Shown here piece after piece: positions 1 to 10,000 of a stretch of DNA of 64,000 nucleotides (the stretch's first letter is position 1; the number at the start of each line of letters is the position of its first letter). This stretch comes from Zhengitettix transpicula. Lineage: Eukaryota > Arthropoda > Insecta > Orthoptera > Tetrigidae. The stretch is from positions 98,694,532-98,758,531 of the forward strand of contig CM073591.1 of the NCBI GenBank assembly GCA_037074705.1. Direction: 5' to 3'. Below the pieces are notes generated by a model, which was given only the letters and a program-made list of their open reading frames with translations, did not search any database and had not been told where the DNA came from. The translations under genes were made by a program, and so were the position numbers.

Positions 1-360
1 ATTGGAGTTCATAAAAATTTCAATTTAATCGATAATTTCTTGACTATATGAGATTTATAGTTTATGGTTACGAAAATATTAAAGTACTATACTACACATC
101 AGGTAGATACTGAACCATTAAACACAGTCTATAAACTTGATACTTTTTATCTCCAATACGTATTTTCGCTACATAGTTCAAATGAGTTAACCCTTCTCAC
201 TCTTCTGACGCCAATCACAGTTGGTCAGTTGGGAGGAGCAGCACAATGACCAGGAAATCTCCGATGAGCGCATTAGTTGTAGATCCTCGAATGATACGCC
301 TGGTGCAGCTGAATAGTTCGCACTCAGATATAAAAAAGGATATTGAAAACTAATATTTCA
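1..360. other. anonymous AT-rich DNA
   Basis: No coding frame, repeat or RNA gene that I can recognise. The stretch around 200-310 is somewhat GC-richer but all frames are short. Confidence 0.5.
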
Positions 361-671
361 ACGGTTCCTATTGGATCAGTCAGCCAGCTACCTGCAGACG
401 TGGTCGAGAGATGGAAATGGACATGGTGCGTTCCCACTCAAGCAATCGGAATGGCATGCAACACGTACCGAAAGACCATCTAACCCGATGCAGGTTTTCT
501 ATTATTTTCTGTACTTCACATTTAGGAGGTACGTTACAGCCCGGGGGGCCCTAAGTATCCCTTATTCTCTCTTCCGCGTCTCCAGTTTCTATCCGTTCTT
601 TTACTATTAAAGGGGAGGGGCCACATAATGTGAATGACACTCATATGGCCTGCCATCGCCAAAAATTAACA
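361..671 (+). repeat. family A retroposon, old 5'-truncated copy
   Basis: Diverged copy of the GC-rich family A repeat. It keeps the order of family landmarks: a GGTTCCTATTGGATCAGTC segment (the family has a TTCCCATTGGAATAGTC hairpin), GATGCAGGTTTTCTA, CCCGGGGGGCCCTA, then CTATTAAAGGGGAG and a degenerate 3' end (CACTCATATGGCCTGCC, A-rich). The two 5' hairpins of full copies are missing. Many point changes mark it as one of the oldest copies in the window. No flanking duplication is recognisable. Confidence 0.7.
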
Positions 672-2263
672 GTTAAATATAAACACCAACAGTGTTTCAT
701 TTTCATTTTCAATACTTAATTATGTAAGTAATGGTGAGTCTGTTATCAAGCTTTCTAAGATTTTTAATCTTATTACTGGAATCGTAACGGTACCGTTAGT
801 TGAATACCAATCTGTATGTTTTGTGGATTTTAAGTCCATAATTAAACTACATTTAAGATCACACTTGTAAGAACTAACTGTCTACAAAACTGTAATAAAT
901 TAAAACATGAGCAACGCCTTAATAGAAAAATTGAAGCAAAATGGTCTAATATAATAATGATGTCTGCATACTCCTTCAAAACTTCCAACTGGAATTGTTT
1001 GAAACTTCTCATACCTCTTAAAACTAGTTAAAACGATATCAACATTTTTACAGGTAAGTTTAATTGCGAATGCGACGCAATAAAATAATTTATTAACTTG
1101 ATGTCTATTTTTAAGATGAGGACTGTTCATATTATTATATTCCTCCAAAAATTCTTCTTTGTGTAAAAGTTAGATACGATAGACGGATTGTTTCGCGTAG
1201 TTGGGGAAAAAATGAATTACTTTTATGTTTAAGAAGAAGGAAGGTTTCGGTTAGTTGAGTATTATATAGCCGATAGATATAGCAGATGATTATACAATAT
1301 TCTTACTTTTACTGCCGTTGACATGGAGACTTCTGATTGGTGCCCGGCGGTAATCTGTGACGTAGAAACGGGACCTGGTTAGTCGGCGCATTACTTTATT
1401 TCCCCCCACCCCGCCCACTTTCATCGTATAAGATTTTTTCTTTCAATAATTTTTCTAATCATTAAATAATCAAACTTCTTGCGACAACAATACAGTCAAT
1501 TTCGTTTTAAGTGAAAGAAAAAACTAAAATTATTTCTAGACACGTCGTCGTTGATGGTGGATAATTTTCTGCATAGTATCTAAATTAGCAGTAAACAAGA
1601 TAACAAAAACAAAAGAAATTCATAGAAACTTAACTCATATTCTATAGAAATTTTAAAATTTATTCAAACACGATGACGTAATTTATGACGAGAGGTATTG
1701 TCAAAAATGATGTTGGAGAACGCCAAATGCTACGCACTCGACACATCTCTGGACGAGTTTTCCAAATTAATCATCTATTACCCTAAATAAGGATGAAGGG
1801 CTGAAAACTTATTCATGCCTCAAAATCAGTTGACAATTATCATACGTTTCTTCACCTACGTGCAGACTTTTTAAGTTTGAATGAGTATTAACTATCGCAA
1901 AGTTAAAGAATCTCATATCACCGCAGGTTGCTAATTAATACTATTTATATTTGTAGCTCCTTTGTTTTACCCACTACAGTTCCTTTACAGTTATGTACCA
2001 AGTGAAAAAAATACTTTAAGAATATTAACATCGATTTCCTATCGTGAAATTTTAGAGCTACTTGAGAAAATATTAATCCATTCAATAAATAATCGGAAAA
2101 GTTATATAAAAAATACAAAACTTCGACAAAGTTTGTGCTTCTTTGTTATATTTTAGTGGTGCCCTACAACTATTGTCAGATTGGCCTGTTACGCCTGCAT
2201 CGCGAACGGGATGCTGGGAATCAGTGAAACTAGATGGCGGAACCCTTGCGGTTTTGCACCAAC
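672..2263. other. anonymous AT-rich DNA
   Basis: No recognisable gene or element. Short open frames on both strands have no protein-like pattern. A small C-rich patch (CCCCCCACCCCGCCCAC near 1,405) stands out only in composition. Bases 2,156-2,263 are GC-richer and directly precede the transposase remnant, so they are probably its 5' untranslated part. Confidence 0.5.
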
Positions 2264-2460
2264 ATGGGCGAGCATTACATGATTAGATTTCTGTTATCTG
2301 AGGGGTTGAAACCAGTTGAAATTCACCATCGGATGGCGGTGCAATATGGTGAAAATTCGTTGAGTGAACGAGCGGGCAGATAAGTTGCACTTGGAATTGA
2401 GTAGCGTGTCGAGCGCTTACAGAAGTGCTTAGAACTTGAGGGGATTACGTTGAAAAATAA
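2264..2460 (+). pseudogene. internally deleted mariner-superfamily transposase remnant
   Basis: An ATG at 2,264 opens about 39 codons (MGEHYMIRFLLSEGLKPVEI..., then HRMAVQYGENSLSER), stopping at TAA 2,381-2,383. This is the helix-turn-helix N-terminus found in mariner/SETMAR-type transposases (HTH_48): 'IRFLLxEGxKPVEIHxRMxxQYG'. Only about 10 bases later the frame GIE*RVERLQKCLELEG (2,393-2,442) appears, followed by a +1 shift to DYVEK then TAA (2,458-2,460). This is the usual extreme C-terminus of the same transposases ('GIExLxxRxxKCLxLxGDYVEK'). The whole catalytic DDE core of about 250 residues is therefore missing. It was a dead copy or a deletion derivative mobilised in trans. Terminal inverted repeats are not obvious. 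Family match is from recognised residue patterns; the deletion is an inference from juxtaposed ends. Confidence 0.75.
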
Positions 2461-3238
2461 ATAAGTGTTGTATTACATTCTTGTAATAGATTCTTTCAAA
2501 AAATCCAATTTTTTTGTACTTTTTTGCTGTCGTAGACGCGTTGTGTATATTTTCTCAGTATAACATATTTTATTAAGAGCATTTCTGTGTTCATGTGTAT
2601 AACCTACAAAACTTTCCCAAGTTCGCAACTCTGTAAGTCAATCATTTGCTTTTAACTTCATCCCCATCCGCTCGCCTTTATTCAAGAGAGCAAAAGTTCT
2701 CCCCAGGCTCTGATGAAAGGCCAGCTTACACTTTCGGAAGAACTACCTTAAACGATATCGACTTTGTATAACTACAGAACTGAAAATAATAACTGGATTC
2801 GTTTGATTTTTCGCTAAAATATAATTATTTCATTGATTAATTTCATAGGGTTTTTATGAAAACCTCATAATTGTTGGCACATCATCTTAATAAATTTGAA
2901 CATCATAACTTCTTATGATAAATGATCCAATACACTTTGTCCAAGATTCTGGAAATATCAGAGCGTGAACAAAAACTGTTTCCTCCTATAGGTCTATAAT
3001 GACTATTGTGTCTAGAGATACGAAAGTTCATAATTGAAATTATATTTTACTGTTGGTCGTCTTCTGAGTAACAAAAACTGAGAAAGCACGAAATACATTA
3101 ATCAAACAAGAAGATAGGATGCACGTTGGATTCGTGGTTAAAATAGTATATATCGTGAGGTATAGCAAGTCGTCGAAATACACAGTAGAAAAACGGATAT
3201 GGAGGAGAATATTGTCATGGGGTAACTGTCCCTTGAAT
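2461..3238. other. anonymous AT-rich DNA
   Basis: Nothing recognisable. No conserved frame, repeat or structured region was seen. Confidence 0.5.
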
Positions 3239-3822
3239 ACAAGCTGGCGTTTTTTTTTAGGGAAACAAGCTACATGAGGGTAATCCACGTTGGGCAACTC
3301 CCCTTTAATAGCATAGGAAAGGATTTGAAAAGGGGAAGGGTAGAGGAAGGTAGCCAAGGATTAACTAGGGCCCCCGGGCTATATTTTAAGGATCCTACCC
3401 GGCATTCGCCTAAAGAAATGCAGGGAAAACCCTAGGAAAACCTGCATCAGGTAGGTCGGGCATTGGGCACTTGTACCACGCCCTTCCGATAGCGGGAGAG
3501 GGGTTAGCTGTGGGGTCGCAGCTTTCCCCTCGCCGTGCCTTGACCAGTTTAGGAGGCAGCTGGCCGACTATTCCAATGGGAACAGAGGACAACTCTTACC
3601 GTATGCCCAAGGTCTGTGACCCCAGAACATACACCTCTCAGAACAGGCCGAGGTGCCTCGGCTTCTGGGAACCTTAATTCAAAAACGGAGAGGAAAAAGC
3701 ATCCCCAAAGGTAGCCACTTCGTTTCTCTCCTACAAGGTTCTGCCTGCGAGAGAACATCCCTCGCAGGTTACCTGCGAGAGAACCCTCTCGCAGGCTTTA
3801 TATCCCCCTCACAAGCTGGCGT
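3239..3822 (-). mobile_element. family A retroposon, full length, 12-bp target duplication
   Basis: Minus-strand copy. The poly(T) at 3,250-3,258 is its A tail and the element body runs leftward from about 3,810. The direct repeat ACAAGCTGGCGT occurs exactly at 3,239-3,250 and 3,811-3,822, a perfect 12-bp target-site duplication that fixes the insertion borders. Reading 5' to 3' on the minus strand it shows two tandem CTCGCAGG-type hairpins, the perfect CCGAGGCACCTCGG hairpin, a TTCCCATTGGAATAG-type hairpin (here changed to TTCCCATTGGAATAGTC), GATGCAGG, the GGGCCCCCGGG block, and the conserved 3' end. Such duplications plus an A tail are the signature of LINE-driven retroposition. No protein is supported, because frames are open on both strands at once and are a composition effect. 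Confidence 0.88.
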
Positions 3823-4296
3823 AACGCTGCTATCGTTCTTAAAAACATTTATTATATTCTTATATACAGACAACGGCACCGTCATTTTACACCACCCTGT
3901 ACCTATCGTCTCTTGTATGGATGATTTTCTTTTGGTGTGCAACGTATCCTAAATTGAACACAATATATTTCCTTGTGTCAATACTTTCAGAATAGTTTTT
4001 ACACTAGCAAGTCGCCGTAACAAAGGTTCGAGTTAAAGTGAGCACAACTATACAGTTAAAAAATACGTTATCCAATTATTTCAGTATTATACAACTTCCC
4101 TGCAATACTTCGAAACTTGTGTAATATCACAGGCGTAATAGTCACACTTAGAAGTTTATGACACATTAAATTTTTACGAAGATGTTTCAAAAAATCGTTA
4201 GTCTAAGAAAGAAAAATATATTTTTAATAATTTTATTTTTTTAACGAGGGTTCCTTTTGAATAAACATTTTTTCGCTTTTTTGTGCTTCTTTATAC
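3823..4296. other. anonymous AT-rich DNA
   Basis: No recognisable feature. If the candidate exon at 4,297-4,408 is real, this is minus-strand intron downstream of its splice donor. Confidence 0.45.
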
Positions 4297-4408
4297 CTTT
4301 CGTGAAACAATTTCTCAAACTCCGCACAGTACTCGTTATTCTCAGCTATTTTCTTCATTCGAAGCAAATATTCAGAAAATAATTGCATGGGTCTAAATCT
4401 GCCGAATT
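4297..4408 (-). CDS. candidate internal exon, receptor tyrosine phosphatase-like juxtamembrane segment
   Basis: On the minus strand a good splice acceptor (TCTAATTTCTTTCAAATGCAG) abuts a 112-nt open segment that ends at a donor GAAAG|GTATAA. In phase it reads FGRFRPMQLFSEYLLRMKK then IAENNEYCAEFEKLFHE (36 full codons, two extra bases at each end, so phase-1 acceptor and phase-2 donor). The pattern RP-x-x-L-F-x-E-Y-x-x-x-M-(x)n-x-E-F-E-x-L resembles the cytoplasmic juxtamembrane segment just before the first catalytic domain of receptor-type tyrosine phosphatases (R-P-x-x-x-x-x-F-x-x-H-x-x-x-M ... F-S-E-E-F-E-E-L). If read past the donor the frame continues 18 codons to TAA, so it could instead be a terminal exon ending in KEPSLKK. 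Splice sites and frame are seen; the family is my inference from a short motif. No other phosphatase exon was found nearby. Confidence 0.4.
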
Positions 4409-5140
4409 CTGCATTTGAAAGAAATTAGAGACCAGTTAGCGCCATCTCTGCGTCTAAAATCGAATTTTTCGAATGATCCGCGTTCACGGAAACGTAACTA
4501 TATTTAAAAATCGTGGTACATCTTTTACGTTTTCCATTAGTGATGTCGAGGAATAGAATAATTTTGGTAAATTTTCGAGCGGCGTAGTGGTATATTACGT
4601 GCATGAGTTATATCAACGCCTAGTACGTTGTTAATAGCTCAGGCTGCTCTGATAATTTGCGGCCGTGCTCCACATAAATTTGGAACACAGGAAGTAATTC
4701 AGCCTGATCAGCTCTAAGCTCCATGCGCTGCATTCCGAAGGTCGCGGATTTTCCATTACAACCCTTAACCACCTACGTCACTTAAATTGAAAAGGGCTAC
4801 TGTATTTACTTTGACAAAAAGTACTTAAGAAGTTATTTGAGGAAGATCAGTAAATAAAAAAAACGACATTTTAAAAGAAGGATGCGAAATCGTATGATGA
4901 TCTAGAATACTCGGATAAATGGATAACGCCATTAACGTATCACTCAACATTTTTGCCCATACTCATATAAATGGTTAATAATCGGCAATAGCAGTAAGTC
5001 GATAAAATATAATATAATATTAATTAAAAAATATAGTTAGTGCTATTTCTTAAGAATATTTTTATCTTGTGCATTTACATCAGTTAAAGGTCAGATTAAA
5101 ATTAGGACGCACTTGGAAGGTATTTCCCCCGATGGTTTTG
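4409..5140. other. anonymous DNA, moderately GC-richer in the middle
   Basis: No gene recognised. Bases 4,560-4,780 are richer in GC and contain AGTGGTATATTACGTGC and AGGTCGCGGATTTTCC, faintly like the A and B boxes of a tRNA-derived SINE, but the spacing is not right and I do not call one. Confidence 0.4.
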
Positions 5141-5369
5141 ACGTTGCCCGACCTACCCGATGCAGGTTTTTCTAGGGTTTTCCCTGCATTTCTTTCGGCG
5201 AATGCCGGGTAGGATCCTTAAACCATAGCCCGGGGGCCCTAGTAACCCTTGGCTACCTTCCTCTACCCTTCCGCATCACCCCTTTCTAATCCCTTCCTAT
5301 GCTATTAAAGGGGAGTAACCCAATGTGGATCACCCTCATGTAGCCTGTTGCCCTAAAAAAAAACGTTGC
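5141..5369 (+). mobile_element. family A retroposon, 5'-truncated, 7-bp target duplication
   Basis: The copy begins inside the family at CCCGACCTACCCGATGCAGG and runs through the CCCGGGGGCCC block and CTATTAAAGGGGAG to CCTGTTGCCCT and an A tail. ACGTTGC is found immediately before the start (5,141-5,147) and immediately after the A tail (5,363-5,369). 5' truncation with a short direct duplication is typical of target-primed reverse transcription. Confidence 0.82.
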
Positions 5370-5968
5370 GGAAAAATCACAGTGTACTCTAGTGTTTTCA
5401 GTTTTCCTCTATACAAACAACAAATTGAGATCAGGTGTTCCTGGCATTAGCGCCGTCCTCAGCGGAAACCACAAGTGTCTACTAATTTTCTACGCACTAG
5501 TGCTAATAAAAATAAAAATTAATACTCCTGCATGAAATTATATTTTCAATAAATTTCCACCTAATTTAGAAGTAATATGTGAACCTAAAATAGGTTTCGT
5601 GTCCTGTGCCTTCGGAAACATCAAACTCTAAAGATATACGAGAGGAAATAATTTTAAGTTTCCGTCTCCTCCACGCAAAATCAGAGCACGCGATACATCT
5701 CGAAATGTTGGAGGTTTGATCAAGCATATAGAAGCTCATTTTACACACAGAACATATTTCGTGTATATATCTTCTGATAAAATTTGCTGTTAAGAGTTTC
5801 TTCTGAATATCAACAATAGAAAATAAATTCATCCTAATTTATGAGAATGGATCTGTGATAGTTGCGTTTGTATACAAATCGTATGATCCAAAAAAAATGA
5901 AGACGATAAGGTTCCCACGTCGATTTCAATTTTTTCTCTCATTTACAACTACGCTCCTTCTTCTATTT
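5370..5968. other. anonymous AT-rich DNA
   Basis: Nothing recognisable. An open minus-strand frame of about 88 codons at 5,566-5,832 shows no motif and has no good splice or codon signal. Confidence 0.45.
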
Positions 5969-6232
5969 TTTTAGGGCAACAGGCTACATGAGGGTGATCC
6001 ACATTGGGCAACTCCCCTTTAATAGCATAAGAAGGGATTTGAAAGGGGGGATGCGGAAGGGTAGAGGAAGGTAGCCAAGGGTTACTAGGGCCCCCGGGCT
6101 ATATTTTAAGGATCCTATCCGGCATTCACCTAAAGAAATGCAGCAAAAACCTTAGAAAAACCTGCATCGGGTAGGTCGGGCATTGGGTACTTGTCGCACG
6201 CCCTTCCGATAGCGGGAAATGAGTTAAAGGGA
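5969..6232 (-). repeat. family A retroposon, 5'-truncated copy
   Basis: Minus-strand copy whose A tail appears as TTTTTTT near 5,969, followed by AGGGCAACAGGCTACATGAGG (reverse of the family 3' end). It extends to the CCCTTCCGATAGCGGG region and is cut off about 6,225. It abuts the A tail of the next copy directly, which suggests the next copy inserted into it or right beside it. Confidence 0.82.
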
Positions 6233-6783
6233 TTTTTTTTAGGGCAACAGGCTACATGAGGGTGATCCAAATTGGGCAACTCCCCTTCAATAGTATAGGA
6301 AGGGATTAGAAAGGGGGGATGCGGAAGGGTATAGGAAGGTAGCCTAGGGTTACTAGGGCCCACGGGCTATGGTTTAAGGATCCTACCCGGCATTCGCCTA
6401 AAGAAATGCAGGGAGAACCCTAGAAAAACCTGCATCGGGTAGGTCGGGCATTGGGTACTTGTCCCACGCCCTTTCAATAGCGGGAGAGGAGTTTGCTGTG
6501 GGGACGCAGCATTCCCTTCTCCAGGGCTCGACCAGTTTAGGAGGAACTGGCCGACTTTTCCAATGGGAATAGCAAACAACTCTTACCGTATGCCCATGGT
6601 CTGCGACCCCGGAACATATACCTCTCAAAACAGGCCGAGGTGCCTCGGCTTGTGGGAACCTTAGTTCAAAAACGGAGAAGAAAAGGCATACCCAAAGGTA
6701 GCCCCTTCGCATCTCTCCTAAAAGGTTCTGCCTGCGAGAGAAAATCCCTCGCAGGTTACCTGCGAGAGAATCCTCTCGCAGGC
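6233..6783 (-). repeat. family A retroposon, near full length
   Basis: Minus-strand copy with its tail at 6,233-6,240 and both 5' hairpin modules present at 6,730-6,783 (CTGCGAGAG / CTCGCAGG pairs). All landmarks are present in order, including CCGAGGTGCCTCGG, GGAACAT-type and GATGCAGG blocks. Target duplication is not clear because the copy lies within a cluster of four tandemly abutting family members. Confidence 0.85.
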
Positions 6784-6797
6784 TCCATCATGATGGT

Positions 6798-6991
6798 CTT
6801 TTTTTTTTTTTTTTAGGGCAGTAGGGTACATGAGGGTAATCCACTTTGGGCAACTCCCCTTTAATAGCATAGGAAAAGATTTGAAAGGGGGGATGCGGAA
6901 GGGTGGAGGAAGGTAGCCAAGGGTTACTAGGGCACCCGGGCTATAGTTTAAGGATCCTACCCGGCATTCGCCTAAAGAAATGCAGGGAAAA
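6798..6991 (-). repeat. family A retroposon, 3' fragment
   Basis: Minus-strand fragment with a long tail (TTTTTTTTTTTTTTTT at about 6,799-6,814), containing only the last 175 or so bases of the family, to GCATTCGCCTAAAGAAATGCAGGG. It stops where a plus-strand copy begins, giving a head-to-head pair. Confidence 0.8.
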
Positions 6992-7495
6992 CCTCTCGCA
7001 GGTAGAAACTTTTAGGAGAGATACGAAGGGGCTACCTTTGGGTATGCCTTTTCCACTCCGTTTTTGAACTAAGGTTCCCACAAGCCGAGGCACCTCGGCC
7101 TGTTTTGAGAGGTGTATGTTCCGGGGTCACAGACCTTGGGCATACGGTAAGAGTTGTTCGCTATTCCCATTGGAATAGCCGGCCAGCTGCCTCCTAAACT
7201 CGTCGAGGCACGGAGAAGGGAATGCTGCGTTCCCACAGAAAACTTCTCTCTCGCTATCGGAAGGGCGTGGGACAAGTACCCAATGCCCGACCTACCGGAT
7301 GCAGGTTTTTCTAGATTTAGTCCTGCATTTCTTTAGGCGAATGCCGGATAGGATCCTTAAAATATAGCCCGTCTTGGCTACCTTCCCCTACCCTTCCACA
7401 TCCTCCCTTTCAAATCCCTTTCCTATGCTATAAGAGGGGAGTTGCAACTATGTGGATTACCCTATACATAGCCTGTCTACACCCCCGAAAAAAAA
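6992..7495 (+). repeat. family A retroposon, near full length, inverted relative to neighbour
   Basis: Plus-strand copy starting within the second 5' hairpin (CTCTCGCAGG), then GGGGCTACCTTTGGGTATGCC, the perfect CCGAGGCACCTCGG hairpin, CTATTCCCATTGGAATAG hairpin, GATGCAGG and the 3' end ACCCTATACATAGCCTGTCTACACC with tail AAAAAAAA at 7,488-7,495. Its 3' end belongs to a subtype shared with the copies at 12,233-12,573 and 30,979-31,437 (CATAGCCTGTC/CATAGCCCGTC instead of CATGTAGCCTGTTG). Confidence 0.83.
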
Positions 7496-9842
7496 CAAGA
7501 TATGTTTTGTTGGAGGCTATAGTCGTATGTGCATGGTCGGCGAATCGTCGTGATAATATATTTATCTGAATTTTCGTGGACACTAATCATTACATCCCCC
7601 TGGTCCGAGATGGTTGCTATAATCGAAACATATTCATGAAACATATTCATTCTTCGGTTTTTTACGCTTCACTTAAATCTGAATTTACCTCTATATTCAT
7701 ATCATTAGTTTAGATCGCCGATCTGACATTTCAAATACTGCAGACTGGCTCAAAATTAATTTAAGATGCGGTATATACATTAGTTAAAACTAAGCACTCT
7801 CTAAATCGTCATTGTCAATTGAGAAACTGTTGGCTAATTCTCAACACATTACAGAGTTTTTCTCCAGATTTACTCTTAGTGGCAGAATTTTCTTAAAGTT
7901 TTTGAGGACCCCATTTATTCACCTCGCTTATGTAACAGAAAAGGCTATCAAAGTTAAAAAAAAAATCCACTCTGCTTCGCCTCAGAGGGAAGACTCTTAG
8001 GTTGTTAGGGCTGAAAGTTTTATGTTGGACGGGTCTGCTCTTTCCTGTCCCTAAAGAACGGAATAAAGTGGCTTTAAAAAGAGTGCCGTAACCTCGTCCC
8101 GAGTTAAAATGGACGGTCAACCTAGCTGCGGCAGATGCTGGGGCATAATAAGCTTTTTCCATTCAAAATATTACGGTCTTTCTGTATTAAAAATAGGACC
8201 CAAAATGTGTTTCGATGTCTTAAAATACAGGGTCATACTGGCCCACGTGTATATTTTCATTTGAATGGAGAATGACATGCATAGGAGTCTGAAGTTAACA
8301 TGTTTTCGAATCCTAACAAACCAAATTGAAATAAAAGAAACACCAGTCTAAGACAATATATTAGTGAATTATACCAACGAAATTTTAATAACCCCGCTTC
8401 TATCATAATTTTTAAGTGAACATCCTGAGTATTATTATATACGTCTTAAATGTCCTATCAGAATTATTGTTTTGTAGCAATACAGACTCCATTAGTAAAT
8501 AAAATCAGGATACTCTTCGAAAATCTTGAAGATACCGAGATAATTGTTTATATTCTCGCTCTTACACGAATTATTCTGGCATTACTGAAACCTTGCGACT
8601 TATACTTCTGGTTATAATACACTGTCAATAAATTAGAAACTATTCAACGAAAGAAAAAATTTCGACAATAATTTAAACCATTTCAAGGATGATTTCAACA
8701 AACTACCATTATTACTTATTTCCCGGACTACATTTTGAATGCAGGTTTGCCGTCAACGACGAACAGGAAAAATAATTAATAATTCCTGCAGGAATAAAAA
8801 ATTGTGTTTTCCCTATTCTAACTATAGCGAGGATAGTGGGATATATTAAGTTAATTCAAGAAATATCATTAAAAAGGCAGGTTATTAACGTCAGACCTTT
8901 TAAAAAAAATTAAATTTATTATTTTAGCTAAAGTATACTCATCTTATTATGGCCGAGTAGTTCAGAGATCTGACCCTATAATATATCAAGTTAACCAAGG
9001 AGTAGCTGCGTGTAAATAATTGGGAAACCTGGCAAAGTCATCAAAGATCTCAGATGCTCTCGTGTAATGTTTTTCCTCGCAGATGACCTTTCAAGTAGTC
9101 ATCTAAGTTCCCAAATTGCTGATTACTGTGCAAATACCAAACTCAACGTCTTTTTAAGTAATAATGTTAGTTCCCTGCCTGCTACTTGGCAATTTCTATC
9201 CTTTATAGCTTCACTCATCGCCGAAGTCTGAATTCTCTACAATGTCACATGATTATTAAAATAAATATTAATGAGACATGATCAGCTCCCCAACAATTAA
9301 ACACAATCAATTAAAATGTCATGGCATATGCTTTTGATTCCCACACTTCCCCGCAATCACTAGGTTTAGGGCCGTGCTTTCAGACGGAACGTGCGGGTCT
9401 CGTCTATGTCCGGAGATTAAGGACCACCAAATCCATCTCATACTCGTCCGCTATTAACCCTTGCTAATATTCATTAACACAATAAAATATGTTATAAAAG
9501 TGAATCTTTCACATTACAGAACTCTAAGATAGAAGATTCAATCTAACGCCGAATTTTTGACATTTAAGACGAACCAAATTAGTAGATTTACATTATATTA
9601 TATGGCGTTTATTTCTTTTCCAATAAAGGACCATGCCGTTGACTACATAAAATTATTTGCAAATTACATCATTAAACTGAAAAGAAAGAAGAATTTCTTC
9701 CTATAAATGATTATATATGTTTAAAATATTTTAACTGAAGCCAAAACTTATCGGAAGATATCACTCATTATTCATAACTTAAATGAAAAATTTGAAGAGT
9801 ACATTCATTTGAACGTAAATTAACATCATTATGAATTCAGAA
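7496..9842. other. anonymous AT-rich DNA
   Basis: No gene or element that I can support. Open frames at 7,812-8,000 (+) and 7,893-8,162 (-) overlap on opposite strands and have no family pattern. A tRNA-like A-box string (TGGCCGAGTAGTTCAG, about 8,950) lacks a matching B box. Confidence 0.45.
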
Positions 9843-10000
9843 TCTATATAATAAAAAAGGATGTATATTTGTATGTATGTATGTATGTATTTACGTTGTT
9901 CCTTATACAAATTTTATCGCGTGGACAGAATTCAACAAAAATTAGTATATATATTCTGCCAAAATCGAGAACCGGTACTGTGGGGGTGAGAAACCCCTAG
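9843..10000 (+). repeat. possible Helitron-like or other small element with (GTAT)n
   Basis: The segment starts TCTATATAATAAAA and goes into GTATGTATGTATGTATGTAT (about 9,871-9,890). A TC-TATA start followed by GTAT or GTTT microrepeats is common at the 5' end of insect Helitrons. At the other end GGGG-TGAGAAA-CCCC forms a small hairpin whose last C starts CTAG (9,997-10,000). A true Helitron end has several bases between hairpin and CTRR, so the fit is imperfect. The (GTAT)n microsatellite itself is certain. Confidence 0.25.

Noticed and set aside
4560..4780. Possible SINE with A- and B-box-like strings
   Set aside because: Spacing and box sequences are too degenerate, and it does not align with the SINE family at 46.7, 52.4 and 62.6 kb.
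8949..9045. tRNA-like string TGGCCGAGTAGTTCAG
   Set aside because: It resembles a tRNA or SINE A box but there is no B box at a suitable distance and no cloverleaf.
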